From the NCBI GenBank assembly GCA_900768515.1, contig CAAGDG010000164.1, positions 1-16,111 of the forward strand: a stretch of 16,111 nt of DNA. Direction: 5' to 3'. The notes under the pieces were generated by a model, which worked only from the letters and a program-made list of their open reading frames with translations, had not been told where the DNA came from and searched no databases. Of the stretch, positions 1 to 7,585 are shown piece by piece. The DNA comes from Lentisphaeria bacterium (GTDB taxonomy: Bacteria; Verrucomicrobiota; Lentisphaeria; Victivallales; Victivallaceae). The position numbers were made by a program, and so were the translations under genes. Position 1 is the stretch's first letter; each line of letters starts with the position of its first letter.

Positions 1-1020
1 AAACTTCTGGGCGGCACTCCGGAATTTCTGCTGGAAAACGCCGAGATCATCAAGAGAAATCCTGTGCGCAAAGTCTTTCGCAGCGGGGAGTTCTACCTGA
101 AAATCGACTCCCGCCCCGGCCACCGGCTCCACCGTGAGTTTTACAGCGCCCTCCGGGCCGGAGCTTCCGGAATCCCGGTCGTCGATCACCTCGCCTGCGG
201 AAGAATCCCCGCTGGAGAGGTGCTCGTCACCCGCGCTCTGCCGGACGCCGCATCCGTCGAAGAACGGCTCACACAACTCGAAGCCGCCGATGAAAAAAAA
301 CGGGGAGAGTTCCTGAATGAGTTTGCGGATTTTGTTCGCAAAGTGCTTTCGTCCGGAATGTTCCACCCCGATTTTCACATTGGGAATGTCTTGCATTCCA
401 CTTCATCCGGTTTCGCTCTCGTCGACCTCCACGGCGTTCGAAAAGGCGGCTGGATGGATCGCATGTTCCGCAGTTATCGAATGCAGCGGATCATTCTCGA
501 AACCAGACAGCTCTGCTCCAGACGCCGGATGATCGAACTCGTCGGGCGGTCCGGCATCGCCGATCCCGAAACCTTCTACCGCAAGGGACTCCACCGCGAA
601 GCTCTCGCCCTCTGGCGGGAATGGCCCAAACGGAAAAGACAGATTCTCTCCGGATATCCCAAATTCTGCATTCGGAACGGAACACGGCTGATCTCCGTCA
701 TCCCCGGAACCGGACAGACGGCGGATGTTTCGCAGTGCGAGGTGATCTCCGCCCCGCTTGAACGGCTTGAAAAACTGTTTCTGGCTCACTTTTTTTTGCA
801 GCTGGCCCGAATTGCGCATCGGCAGGTCGCCGCGTTCGACCCGGAATGCGGGAAGCTCTGGATTGCTCCGGTTTCCCCTCTGGCCATGACCGGCGCCCCC
901 GCCGACTTTCAGGAACGGCTGGAGGCACTCGATATCCAGACCGAACCATCGGATTGGATTGAAGATCGGCGTTCCATCCAGATTTTCACCAATCTGGACC
1001 GCATTGCAAAACATATTTAA
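1..1020 (+). CDS. Lipopolysaccharide kinase (Kdo/WaaP)-like protein, 5' partial
   Basis: The frame is open from base 1, so the gene begins upstream of the window. A GTG at 64 is an internal possibility only, because the residues before it read smoothly into the kinase N-lobe. With residue 1 at base 1, the motif HPDFHIGN (122-129) fits the catalytic loop of protein-kinase-like folds, with Asp124 as candidate base and Asn129 as metal ligand. DLHG (142-145) stands where DFG is expected, FYLKID carries a possible ATP-binding Lys34, and HREF offers a helix-C glutamate. Proteins of the WaaP/Kdo-kinase/InaA group phosphorylate lipopolysaccharide inner-core sugars at the cytoplasmic face, which would imply an outer membrane. 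The sugar substrate cannot be read from sequence. The next gene starts 23 bases downstream. Family call fairly confident, exact activity not. Confidence 0.75.
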   Translation, partial: KLLGGTPEFLLENAEIIKRNPVRKVFRSGEFYLKIDSRPGHRLHREFYSALRAGASGIPVVDHLACGRIPAGEVLVTRALPDAASVEERLTQLEAADEKKRGEFLNEFADFVRKVLSSGMFHPDFHIGNVLHSTSSGFALVDLHGVRKGGWMDRMFRSYRMQRIILETRQLCSRRRMIELVGRSGIADPETFYRKGLHREALALWREWPKRKRQILSGYPKFCIRNGTRLISVIPGTGQTADVSQCEVISAPLERLEKLFLAHFFLQLARIAHRQVAAFDPECGKLWIAPVSPLAMTGAPADFQERLEALDIQTEPSDWIEDRRSIQIFTNLDRIAKHI

Positions 1021-1043
1021 ATCACTTCGGAGCAATCAGTAAA

Positions 1044-2579
1044 ATGCTGTCGAAAACCTTCTCAGCCGCAGTGATCGGAATTGACGCCCATCCGGTTGAA
1101 ATCGAGGTCAACATCTCCGCGGCCTCCACCGGAGAAAGTGCCGTCTCCATCGTCGGGTTGCCCGATATGGCGGTCAAAGAGAGCCGCGACCGGGTCCGTT
1201 CGGCAATCATCAGCTCCGGCTTGACACCCCCGCGGGGAATCACCGTGATCAACCTCGCCCCCGCCGACCTGCGCAAGGAGGGCGCCGCTTTTGACCTTGG
1301 AATCGCCCTCGGCATCCTCGCCGCCGCCGGCATGGTCAATCCCGAACACCTGGCGATCTGCGCCGTACTCGGAGAACTCGGCCTCGACGGCACTGTGCGG
1401 CCCGTCCGCGGAATTCTCCCCTGCGCCGACCGACTCGCCAGAGAAAACGGAATCCGGGCTCTGCTTGTTCCGGCCGCCAACGCCCGGGAAGCCGCCATCG
1501 CCGCCGGAAAGCGGCTCGCAGTTTATCCTGTACAGAATCTCACCGATGCGGTCGAACTGCTCAATCGCGGCGGCAGGCGTCCGTTCCACAATTCCGAAGC
1601 CGGAGGGGAACAGGAAACTTCCGCACCGCAGGGTCCCGATTTCTCCGACATCAAAGGACAGGCCATGGTCCGGCGCGCCCTGGAAATCGCCGCCGCCGGA
1701 GGACATAATCTGCTGATGGTGGGGCCTCCCGGATGCGGAAAAAGCCTGAGCGCCTCCTGCCTGCCCTCCATCCTGCCGCCGATGAGTTTCGAGGAGGCTT
1801 TGGAAACCAGCCGCATCCACAGCGTGCTCGGAAAACTCCCGCCCGACCACCCCCTGCTCTCCCAGCGCCCCTTCCGCGCTCCTCACCACACGGTCAGCGA
1901 CGTCGGACTGATCGGCGGCGGACGCGATCCCAAACCCGGCGAAATCAGCCTCGCACACAACGGCGTGCTCTTCCTCGATGAACTGCCCGAATTCAAACGC
2001 AGCGTCCTCGAAGTTCTGCGGCAACCCCTCGAAACCGGCGCCATCACCGTCAGCCGCGCCGCCGGAAGCTGCACCTTCCCCGCCCGTTTCATGCTCTGCG
2101 CCGCCATGAACCCCTGCCCCTGCGGACGGGGCGACGCCGAACTCGGCTGCAACTGCCGGCCGGAGGAAAAACGACGTTACCTCAAGCGGATTTCCGGTCC
2201 GCTGCTCGACCGGATCGACCTCCAGGTCCCTGTCCGGCAGCTTTCGCAGGAGGAGCTGATGAGCGCCCCCTCCGGAGAATCCAGCGCGACCATCCGTGCC
2301 CGCGTGGTCAAAGCCCGCACGCTGCAAATCGAACGGCTTCACCGTCACCATATTCACTGCAACGCCCAGATGTCCCCGCGGGAACTCCACGAATACTGCA
2401 TCCCCGATGCCGGATGTCTCGCCCTCCTCCGACAGGCGGTCACCCGATACAAACTCAGTCCCCGCGCCTACGACCGGATCCTGAAGGTGGCAAGAACCAT
2501 CGCAGACCTCGCCGGAGAAGCGAAAATCGGAGAAGCACACGTCTTCGAAGCAATTCACTACCGGAAATATGAAGATTAA
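1044..2579 (+). CDS. YifB/ComM family Mg-chelatase-like AAA+ ATPase
   Basis: This 511-residue protein matches the full family length. The N-terminal Lon-protease-like domain (about 1-180) includes the family stretch VGLPDMAVKESRDRVRSA. The Mg-chelatase-type AAA+ module follows, with Walker A GPPGCGKS at 227-234 and Walker B VLFLDELPEF around Asp312. The family hallmark MNPCPCG comes next, then paired cysteines (CNC) that may bind metal. The C-terminal helical domain ends with the usual segment on repeated arginine-containing helices. ComM of Haemophilus is a hexameric helicase that promotes branch migration during natural transformation; YifB in many non-competent bacteria has no firmly assigned role. 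A GGAG at 1029-1032 lies 11 bases before the ATG. It sits 23 bases after the kinase-like gene and is probably co-transcribed. The symbol is left blank because the physiological role here is unknown. Confidence 0.95.
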   Translation: MLSKTFSAAVIGIDAHPVEIEVNISAASTGESAVSIVGLPDMAVKESRDRVRSAIISSGLTPPRGITVINLAPADLRKEGAAFDLGIALGILAAAGMVNPEHLAICAVLGELGLDGTVRPVRGILPCADRLARENGIRALLVPAANAREAAIAAGKRLAVYPVQNLTDAVELLNRGGRRPFHNSEAGGEQETSAPQGPDFSDIKGQAMVRRALEIAAAGGHNLLMVGPPGCGKSLSASCLPSILPPMSFEEALETSRIHSVLGKLPPDHPLLSQRPFRAPHHTVSDVGLIGGGRDPKPGEISLAHNGVLFLDELPEFKRSVLEVLRQPLETGAITVSRAAGSCTFPARFMLCAAMNPCPCGRGDAELGCNCRPEEKRRYLKRISGPLLDRIDLQVPVRQLSQEELMSAPSGESSATIRARVVKARTLQIERLHRHHIHCNAQMSPRELHEYCIPDAGCLALLRQAVTRYKLSPRAYDRILKVARTIADLAGEAKIGEAHVFEAIHYRKYED

Positions 2580-2629
2580 TTTCATTACGGAACTATAAAG
2601 TTTGATAACTGGGAAAGGATGTTGATCGA

Positions 2630-3991
2630 ATGACCGCGGTAATGTCATTTTGCGGATTGTGTTTTCTGCTGGTGCTCGGCAAACTGATTCGGACCGCCGT
2701 TCCGCTCCTGCAGCGGCTCTACCTCCCCGCTTCCGTGATCGGCGGCGTCATCGGGCTGATCTGGATCTCCACCGTCGGCAGGGACTTCGCTCCCGAATGG
2801 CACGCCCAGTGGAACGCACTGCCGGGGTTCCTCATCAACATCGTCTTCGCTGCACTCTTCATCGGAGCGAAAATCCCCCCGCTGCGCAGCATCTGGCAGC
2901 TTGCGGCTCCCCAGCTCTGCATGGGACAGATGCTCGCATGGGGACAATATGTGATCGGACTCGGGCTGGCCATCGTCATCCTGATCCCCGTCTTCCATGT
3001 GAACCCCGCATTCGGAAACCTACTCGAAATCGGTTTTGAAGGCGGTCACGGCACCGTCGCCGGTCTCGCCTCCACCTTCGATGAATTCGGCTGGCCCGCC
3101 GGAAAAGACCTCGGATACACGGTCGCAACCGTCGGAATGGTGCTGGGAATCGTGCTGGGAATGGCTCTGATCAACCTCGCAGTCAACCGCGGATGGGTCA
3201 AAAACGTCCGCCGCTTCCACGAACAATCCCCCCACGAACGGCGCGGCGTCTATCCCCGCCATGCCCAGCCGCCCGCCGGACGGCAGACCGTCCTCAGCGA
3301 CTCGGTCGATTCCCTCGCCTTCCACATCGCAATGATCGGAATCGCGGTTCTCATCGGCTACGGCATCCAGCTGCTGCTCGCAGCACTCAACAGTATCGCT
3401 CCAAACTGGATCCAGGAACTCAAGGTGCTCCAGAGTTTCCCGCTCTTTCCGCTCTGTCTGATCGGCGGACTCATCCTGCAGAAAATTCTGCTCGCACTTC
3501 ACATCGACTCCCTGGTCGACCACGGCCAGATCCAGCGTCTCGGCGGCGCCTCCCTCGATTTCCTGGTGGTCGCGGCAGTCGCATCCATCCGGCTCGATTT
3601 CGTCCTCGCCTACTGGTTCCCGCTCCTGCTGCTGGCAGTGGGCGGCGTCGCATGGAGCGTGATCGCGGTGCTCTTCATCGCTCCCAGACTTTTCCGCGAA
3701 GCGTGGTTCGAACGGGCAATCGCCGAATTCGGCCAGTCCCTCGGCGTGACCGCCACCGGTCTCCTGCTGCTCCGCACCGTCGACCCGGAAAACAAGACCG
3801 ACGCAGCCGCCTCCTTCGGATATAAACAGCTCCTGCACGAACCTTTCATGGGCGGAGGTCTCTGGACCTCGCTTGCACTGCCGCTGGTGATCACGCACGG
3901 TCCGCTGCCGATCTGGTACCTATCTGCCGGCATGCTCCTCTTCTGGGCCGCTTTCTGGGTCTTCGTGCTCAAAGTCCGCAAGTGCCACTGA
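2630..3991 (+). CDS. gltS: GltS-family sodium:glutamate symporter
   Basis: A 453-residue polytopic inner-membrane protein. The two-repeat GltS layout is visible: an N-terminal helix followed by PASVIGGVIGLI (33-44), the re-entrant-loop motif GGHGT at 138-142 followed by a helix rich in ATVGMVLGI, and a second-half counterpart around FGQSLGVTATGLLLLRTVDP. Family members take up glutamate with sodium. It is about 50 residues longer than the E. coli protein. Part of the excess is a basic hydrophilic loop after residue 187 (about 187-230) linking the two repeats. The start at 2630 is preceded by the ribosome-binding sequence GGAAAGGA (2612-2619) with an 10-base gap. The AT-rich spacer 2580-2610 holds TATAAA at 2594-2599, but I see no good -35, so an own promoter is possible and not shown. 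It is the last rightward gene before the hairpin at 4003-4041. Substrate could be another dicarboxylate or amino acid. Confidence 0.85.
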   Translation: MTAVMSFCGLCFLLVLGKLIRTAVPLLQRLYLPASVIGGVIGLIWISTVGRDFAPEWHAQWNALPGFLINIVFAALFIGAKIPPLRSIWQLAAPQLCMGQMLAWGQYVIGLGLAIVILIPVFHVNPAFGNLLEIGFEGGHGTVAGLASTFDEFGWPAGKDLGYTVATVGMVLGIVLGMALINLAVNRGWVKNVRRFHEQSPHERRGVYPRHAQPPAGRQTVLSDSVDSLAFHIAMIGIAVLIGYGIQLLLAALNSIAPNWIQELKVLQSFPLFPLCLIGGLILQKILLALHIDSLVDHGQIQRLGGASLDFLVVAAVASIRLDFVLAYWFPLLLLAVGGVAWSVIAVLFIAPRLFREAWFERAIAEFGQSLGVTATGLLLLRTVDPENKTDAAASFGYKQLLHEPFMGGGLWTSLALPLVITHGPLPIWYLSAGMLLFWAAFWVFVLKVRKCH

Positions 3992-4002
3992 TCCCGAAAA
4001 CA

Positions 4003-4041
4003 GAAGGGGCGGGAGGGAATTCAAAACCCTCCCGCCTCTTC
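4003..4041. terminator. Bidirectional hairpin terminator between convergent genes
   Basis: A 15-base arm at 4003-4017 pairs with 4027-4041 across a 9-base loop, with a single G-U wobble and a very GC-rich core. It sits 12 bases after the symporter stop and 68 bases past the stop of the leftward operon. On the minus strand the hairpin is followed by TGTTTTCGG, a short U tract. On the plus strand there is no U run, so rightward termination would rely on stem strength alone. Confidence 0.75.
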
Positions 4042-4108
4042 CATAACACCTCATCCAATCCGGAGAAACAGGATTCCGCCCGCTCCCCCTTCCGGAGGCC
4101 GCGCCCGG

Positions 4109-5053
4109 CTATTTTTGTTTTACCCGCAGCTGCTTTTGACGGTTGACCGAGGCGAGCAACGCGTAACAGCACTCCATCGCAGGAACAGGAATGGAGTGAT
4201 GACGCGCCAGACGCACCGTATTGCCGAGAATTGCCTCCACCTCCAGGGGACGGCCACACTCAAAATCCTGCAGCATGCTGGTCTTGTAGGGGGGGAAGTT
4301 CCGGGTATACTCCATCTGAGCATCCGCATTTCTGTCCATCAGCGCCACCCCGCAGGCGTTTGCCACCGACAGCACCTCGTTCATCAGCCGGCGGCAGAGG
4401 GCTTCCAGTTCGTCACGCTGCGTCATCCCGCGGGTATCCACCCCTCCGGCCAGAACCGAAACCGGATTGAAAGGAAGATTCCACAACAGCTTGTTCCAGC
4501 GTACGAAACGAATGTCCTCGCAGAGTTCGCACTTGACGCCCGCAGCCGCAAATGCCTCGGACAGACGGCGGGCGGAATCCGAAATGCCTCCCGGATAGAC
4601 GCCGCACTTCAAATCCCCGCTCCCCTGATGCAGCACCTTTCCCGGCGCCGGACGGGAGACTCCGATATAAGCGATCGTACTCAGAAGTTCATTTTCCGGA
4701 AAGGCTTCCCGGATCGGAGGCTCAATATTGATCCCGTTCTGAATCAGGACAATCGACGTCTTCCGGGACCGGATCGCCGGACGCAGCAGAGAGACGAGGT
4801 CCACCTCCGGCAACACCTTGGTCGCCACCAGAACATAATCCGCCTCCCCCCGGTACTCCGCCGCGCTGCGCAACACCTCGGGCGAAAAATGAAAGTCCCC
4901 CGCAATGCTTTGAATATCGTAACCACCGTGGACGGCCGTCTCGTAATCGCTGCGCGCCACAACGGCGACTTCCGCTCCCGCCTGCGACAGGCGTCCCGAA
5001 AAATAAAGACCGACCCCGCCGGCGCCGATCACCAATACCCGCATCGATTTCAT
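4109..5053 (-). CDS. Ketopantoate reductase (ApbA/PanE) family protein
   Basis: A 314-residue protein of normal family length. The Rossmann nucleotide-binding motif GAGGVG lies at 10-15, right after the first beta strand. VLVATKV and VLIQNGIN are the typical second and third strand ends. RWNKLLWNLPFNP (185-197) carries the expected catalytic lysine, Lys188, and Asn192. The family block SMLQDFECGRPLEVEAILG (259-277) is intact. PanE reduces 2-dehydropantoate to pantoate with NADPH on the way to coenzyme A, but the family also holds paralogues acting on other 2-oxo acids. No other pantothenate gene is in view, so no symbol is given. It is the last gene of the leftward operon, 6 bases after the YggS stop, and is probably translated by coupling. 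A second ATG nine bases in (5044) is an equally good start, as neither has a clear ribosome-binding site. Confidence 0.85.
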   Translation of the reverse strand: MKSMRVLVIGAGGVGLYFSGRLSQAGAEVAVVARSDYETAVHGGYDIQSIAGDFHFSPEVLRSAAEYRGEADYVLVATKVLPEVDLVSLLRPAIRSRKTSIVLIQNGINIEPPIREAFPENELLSTIAYIGVSRPAPGKVLHQGSGDLKCGVYPGGISDSARRLSEAFAAAGVKCELCEDIRFVRWNKLLWNLPFNPVSVLAGGVDTRGMTQRDELEALCRRLMNEVLSVANACGVALMDRNADAQMEYTRNFPPYKTSMLQDFECGRPLEVEAILGNTVRLARHHSIPVPAMECCYALLASVNRQKQLRVKQK

Positions 5054-5059
5054 TCTGAT

Positions 5060-5740
5060 TTACCGCCTTCCGAATATGGAACTGCCGACCCGGATCAGCG
5101 TGGCGCCTTCCGCCACAGCCACCTCGAAGTCTCCGCTCATCCCCATGGAAAGAAGCGGCAGCTCCCGATTGAATTTCTCCGACAGCCGGTCGCGAAGCTC
5201 CCGCAATCCGGCAAAAACCGCATGCAGCTCCGACTCCGCCGCCCCGTCGGGCGCCATTGTCATCAGCCCCGCCCATTCCAGATTCCTGCAATTTGCCGCA
5301 AGTTCCGAAACCGCAGCAAGTTCAGCCGGGGCAAAACCCGCCTTGCTCGCTTCCCCGGAGACATTGACTTCAAGCAGAAAACGCCGGGAAAGCTTCTCCT
5401 CTCCCGCAATCCGCTCCAGACGCTCCAGAAGCGACGCCGAATCCACCGAGTGTATCACCCGGGCCAGTTGAAGCGCACGACGCGCCTTGTTCGACTGCAG
5501 CCGCCCGATGAAATGCCATTCGATGTCTCCGGGCAGCTGTGACGCCTTCTCCGAAAGCTCCGGAATCCGGCTCTCTCCGAAGGAACGGACCCCGCAATCG
5601 TACAACTCCCGGATCGCCTCCGCCGGAAAAGTTTTACTGACCGCAAGAAGCTGTACGCCATCCGGGTCCCGCGAGGCGGCAACCGCCGCCGCCCGCGCCC
5701 GGCGGAGCACCTCTTTGTAACGTTCAAAGATCGCCGACAT
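5060..5740 (-). CDS. YggS/PLPBP family pyridoxal 5'-phosphate homeostasis protein
   Basis: This cytosolic alanine-racemase-fold protein is found in nearly all life. It binds PLP without known catalysis and keeps B6 vitamers and amino-acid pools in balance. The PLP lysine lies in LLAVSKTFP (Lys36 from the chosen start). The family signature FGESRIPEL follows, where the usual form is FGENyvqE. Then come WHFIGRLQSNK, HSVDS, LLEVNVSGEASKAGF, GLMTMAP and the C-terminal phosphate-binding SMGMSGDFEVAVAEGATLIRVGSSIFG. I chose the ATG at 5740, giving 226 residues, because an ATG at 5761 adds only seven unconserved residues and overlaps the acetyltransferase by 20 bases. The chosen start follows that stop by one base, and a GGAG lies 10 bases upstream. 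Its place beside cysE fits a PLP and amino-acid theme, since cysteine synthase uses PLP. Confidence 0.93.
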   Translation of the reverse strand: MSAIFERYKEVLRRARAAAVAASRDPDGVQLLAVSKTFPAEAIRELYDCGVRSFGESRIPELSEKASQLPGDIEWHFIGRLQSNKARRALQLARVIHSVDSASLLERLERIAGEEKLSRRFLLEVNVSGEASKAGFAPAELAAVSELAANCRNLEWAGLMTMAPDGAAESELHAVFAGLRELRDRLSEKFNRELPLLSMGMSGDFEVAVAEGATLIRVGSSIFGRR

Positions 5741-5741
5741 C

Positions 5742-6692
5742 TCAGGACCGCTCCGCCGCATACTTGAACCGGTGCTCCGGCGGACGTGCAGTGATTTTCG
5801 TCCCGGCCGGCAAACTTTCAGTCAGCCAGACGTTGCCACCGATCACCGAGTTGTCTCCAATCGAAATATCCCCCAGCACCGACGCCCCCGAGTAGATCGT
5901 CACGTTGCTGCCGATGGTCGGATGCCGTTTGTTCCCCTTGATCAGCATGCCGCAGGCATCCTTGGGGAAGTTGCCCGCACCAAGCGTAACTCCCTGATAA
6001 ATCCGGACATTGTCCCCGAGAACCGCCGTCTCCCCGATCACAACTCCAGTGCCGTGGTCGATGAATATCCCCTTCCCCAGCGTCGCGCCGGGATGAATGT
6101 CGATCCCGGTCAGACTGTGAGCATGTTCGGTCATCATCCGCGGAATCAGCGGAATCTTCTCCAGATAAAGCACGTGGGCGAGACGCTGGATCGTGATCGC
6201 CTTGATCCCCGGATAACTCAGAATGATCTCATCGTAACTGGTCGCAGCGGGATCCCCCACGTAAGCGGCCTCCACGTCCAGCTTGACAATTTCCCGAATC
6301 TTCGGAAGCGCATTCAACAGCCGGAACACCGCACGGTTGGTCCGCTTCTGAACGCCGCATTCGCAGAGTTTCTGCCGATCCTTGCAATGGTAATGGATCG
6401 CCCGGCAGATCTGATCGAACAGATCCGAATAAATCTCCTTCAATAGTTCGGAAACATCCTCGCTCACCGTCGACAACCGGGAGTGGGCGCGGTTGTCAAA
6501 ACCGGGGAAAATCACCTCAAGCAATTTTGATGTAATCTCCACCACCTCCGCCCGGCGCGGCAGATTGCCGCCCTCGACATGGTTCACCCCGAATCCATCC
6601 CGGTAAGTTTCGCCGATCTCTCCGGCAATCCGCTTCAATTCGACCGACGCAGACGCCTCCACGTCGGAAAAATCATGCTTGAACTCTCTCAT
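5742..6692 (-). CDS. cysE: Serine O-acetyltransferase, long N-terminal form
   Basis: It transfers acetyl from acetyl-CoA to L-serine, the first committed step of cysteine synthesis. The C-terminal half is a left-handed parallel beta-helix of hexapeptide repeats. It contains TGIDIHPGATLGKGIFIDHGTGVVIGE in pieces around 195-221, with the catalytic Asp198 and His213, and KRHPTIGSNV with His257. The tail ARPPEHRFK is long enough to reach a cysteine synthase partner. The helical N-terminal part, about 190 residues, is longer than in E. coli CysE and resembles forms seen in Bacteroidetes and Chlamydiae. It contains four cysteines within 17 residues (about Cys96, Cys103, Cys110, Cys112). I chose ATG 6692, giving 316 residues, because GGAG at 6697-6700 sits four bases before it. 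An upstream ATG at 6731 would overlap yicC by 38 bases. No cysteine synthase gene is present in the window. Confidence 0.93.
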   Translation of the reverse strand: MREFKHDFSDVEASASVELKRIAGEIGETYRDGFGVNHVEGGNLPRRAEVVEITSKLLEVIFPGFDNRAHSRLSTVSEDVSELLKEIYSDLFDQICRAIHYHCKDRQKLCECGVQKRTNRAVFRLLNALPKIREIVKLDVEAAYVGDPAATSYDEIILSYPGIKAITIQRLAHVLYLEKIPLIPRMMTEHAHSLTGIDIHPGATLGKGIFIDHGTGVVIGETAVLGDNVRIYQGVTLGAGNFPKDACGMLIKGNKRHPTIGSNVTIYSGASVLGDISIGDNSVIGGNVWLTESLPAGTKITARPPEHRFKYAAERS

Positions 6693-6693
6693 A

Positions 6694-7572
6694 CTACTCC
6701 ACATTCTGAACTTGTTCGCGCAGCTTCTCAAGCTCGCTCTTGAATGCGACCACCAGCGGAGACACCCCGGGAATCCCCGCCTTGTTTCCCAAGGTGGTGA
6801 TCTCCCGGAACAGCTCCTGCATCAGAAAGTCGAGACTGCGTCCCACCGGACCCGGATTCTCCAGAAATCCCCGGAACTGGGCAAAATGACTGTGCAGACG
6901 GGTGATCTCCTCGGTCACATCCGATTTATCCGCGTAAAACAACACCTCTTTAAGCAGCCGATCGTCATCCGCTGCAACCGGCAGGTTTTCCGCGGAAAGC
7001 TTCTCCAGCAACCGCCGCTTCGTCATCTCCGGAATCTGGACGACCTGCGGCTCGATTGCCGCAAGCAGCCTCTCAAGCTCCGCCAGCCGCGCCTCGAAGT
7101 CACGCTTCAACGCCGCGCCTTCGGCTGTGCGCATCGCCTGATAGTTTTCCAGAGCCGCCCGCACCGCCTGCTCCAGCATCGCGGAAAGTTCCGGATCCGC
7201 ACTGTCCAGCCGGGGCGCCTCAAGCACTCCCGGCAGCGAAAACAGCGCCTCCACATCCACCGTCCGCGGCAGCTGATGCCGCTCCCGGCAGGCCAGAGCC
7301 TCCTTCACCAACGCATCCAGACGCCCGACATTGACCCCGGCACCGGCGGAAAAGGAGGCGGGGAGCACACTGCTCACCCGGACCTGCACCGCCCCCCGCG
7401 TCACCCCCCCGCCGATCCATTTGCGGATCTGCGGCTCGAACTCCAGAAGCTCCGGCGGCAGAGAGAGGCGGATCTCCAGCTGTTTGCGGTTCACGGAATT
7501 GATCTCCACGAAGAAACCGCCACCGTCCGGCAGCTGCACCCCACCTTTCCCGAATCCGGTCATGCTGAGCAT
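6694..7572 (-). CDS. yicC: YicC/YloC family endoribonuclease
   Basis: The 292 residues match the family end to end. The start MLSMTGFGKG contains the invariant SMTGFG. INSVNRKQLEIRLSLP is the conserved N-terminal strand region, and the C-terminal domain ends in FKSELEKLREQVQNVE, the typical family terminus. YicC and YloC are metal-dependent endoribonucleases involved in small-RNA and mRNA turnover. ATG 7572 is preceded by GAGAGGGA (7580-7587) with a seven-base gap, and this site overlaps the stop codon of the lipoprotein gene upstream. A second ATG at 7563 is close to the SMTGFG motif. In many bacteria yicC precedes guanylate kinase; here cysE follows, with its ATG one base past the yicC stop, so the two are coupled in translation. 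Confidence 0.95.
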   Translation of the reverse strand: MLSMTGFGKGGVQLPDGGGFFVEINSVNRKQLEIRLSLPPELLEFEPQIRKWIGGGVTRGAVQVRVSSVLPASFSAGAGVNVGRLDALVKEALACRERHQLPRTVDVEALFSLPGVLEAPRLDSADPELSAMLEQAVRAALENYQAMRTAEGAALKRDFEARLAELERLLAAIEPQVVQIPEMTKRRLLEKLSAENLPVAADDDRLLKEVLFYADKSDVTEEITRLHSHFAQFRGFLENPGPVGRSLDFLMQELFREITTLGNKAGIPGVSPLVVAFKSELEKLREQVQNVE

Positions 7573-7585
7573 GTGATGATCCCTC

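Noticed and set aside
2619..2633. ATG at 2619 just before the symporter start
   Set aside because: The frame from it stops after four codons, so it is neither an extended start nor a leader peptide worth calling.
1062..2648. Minus-strand reading frame of 528 codons opposite the ComM-like gene
   Set aside because: The plus-strand protein has full family motifs. The reverse frame is Gly, Glu and Asp-rich without domains and has no plausible ribosome-binding site.
4115..5542. Plus-strand reading frame of 475 codons opposite the PanE-like and YggS genes
   Set aside because: It spans two well-identified minus-strand genes and their junction. The Arg, His and Gln-rich product resembles nothing known.
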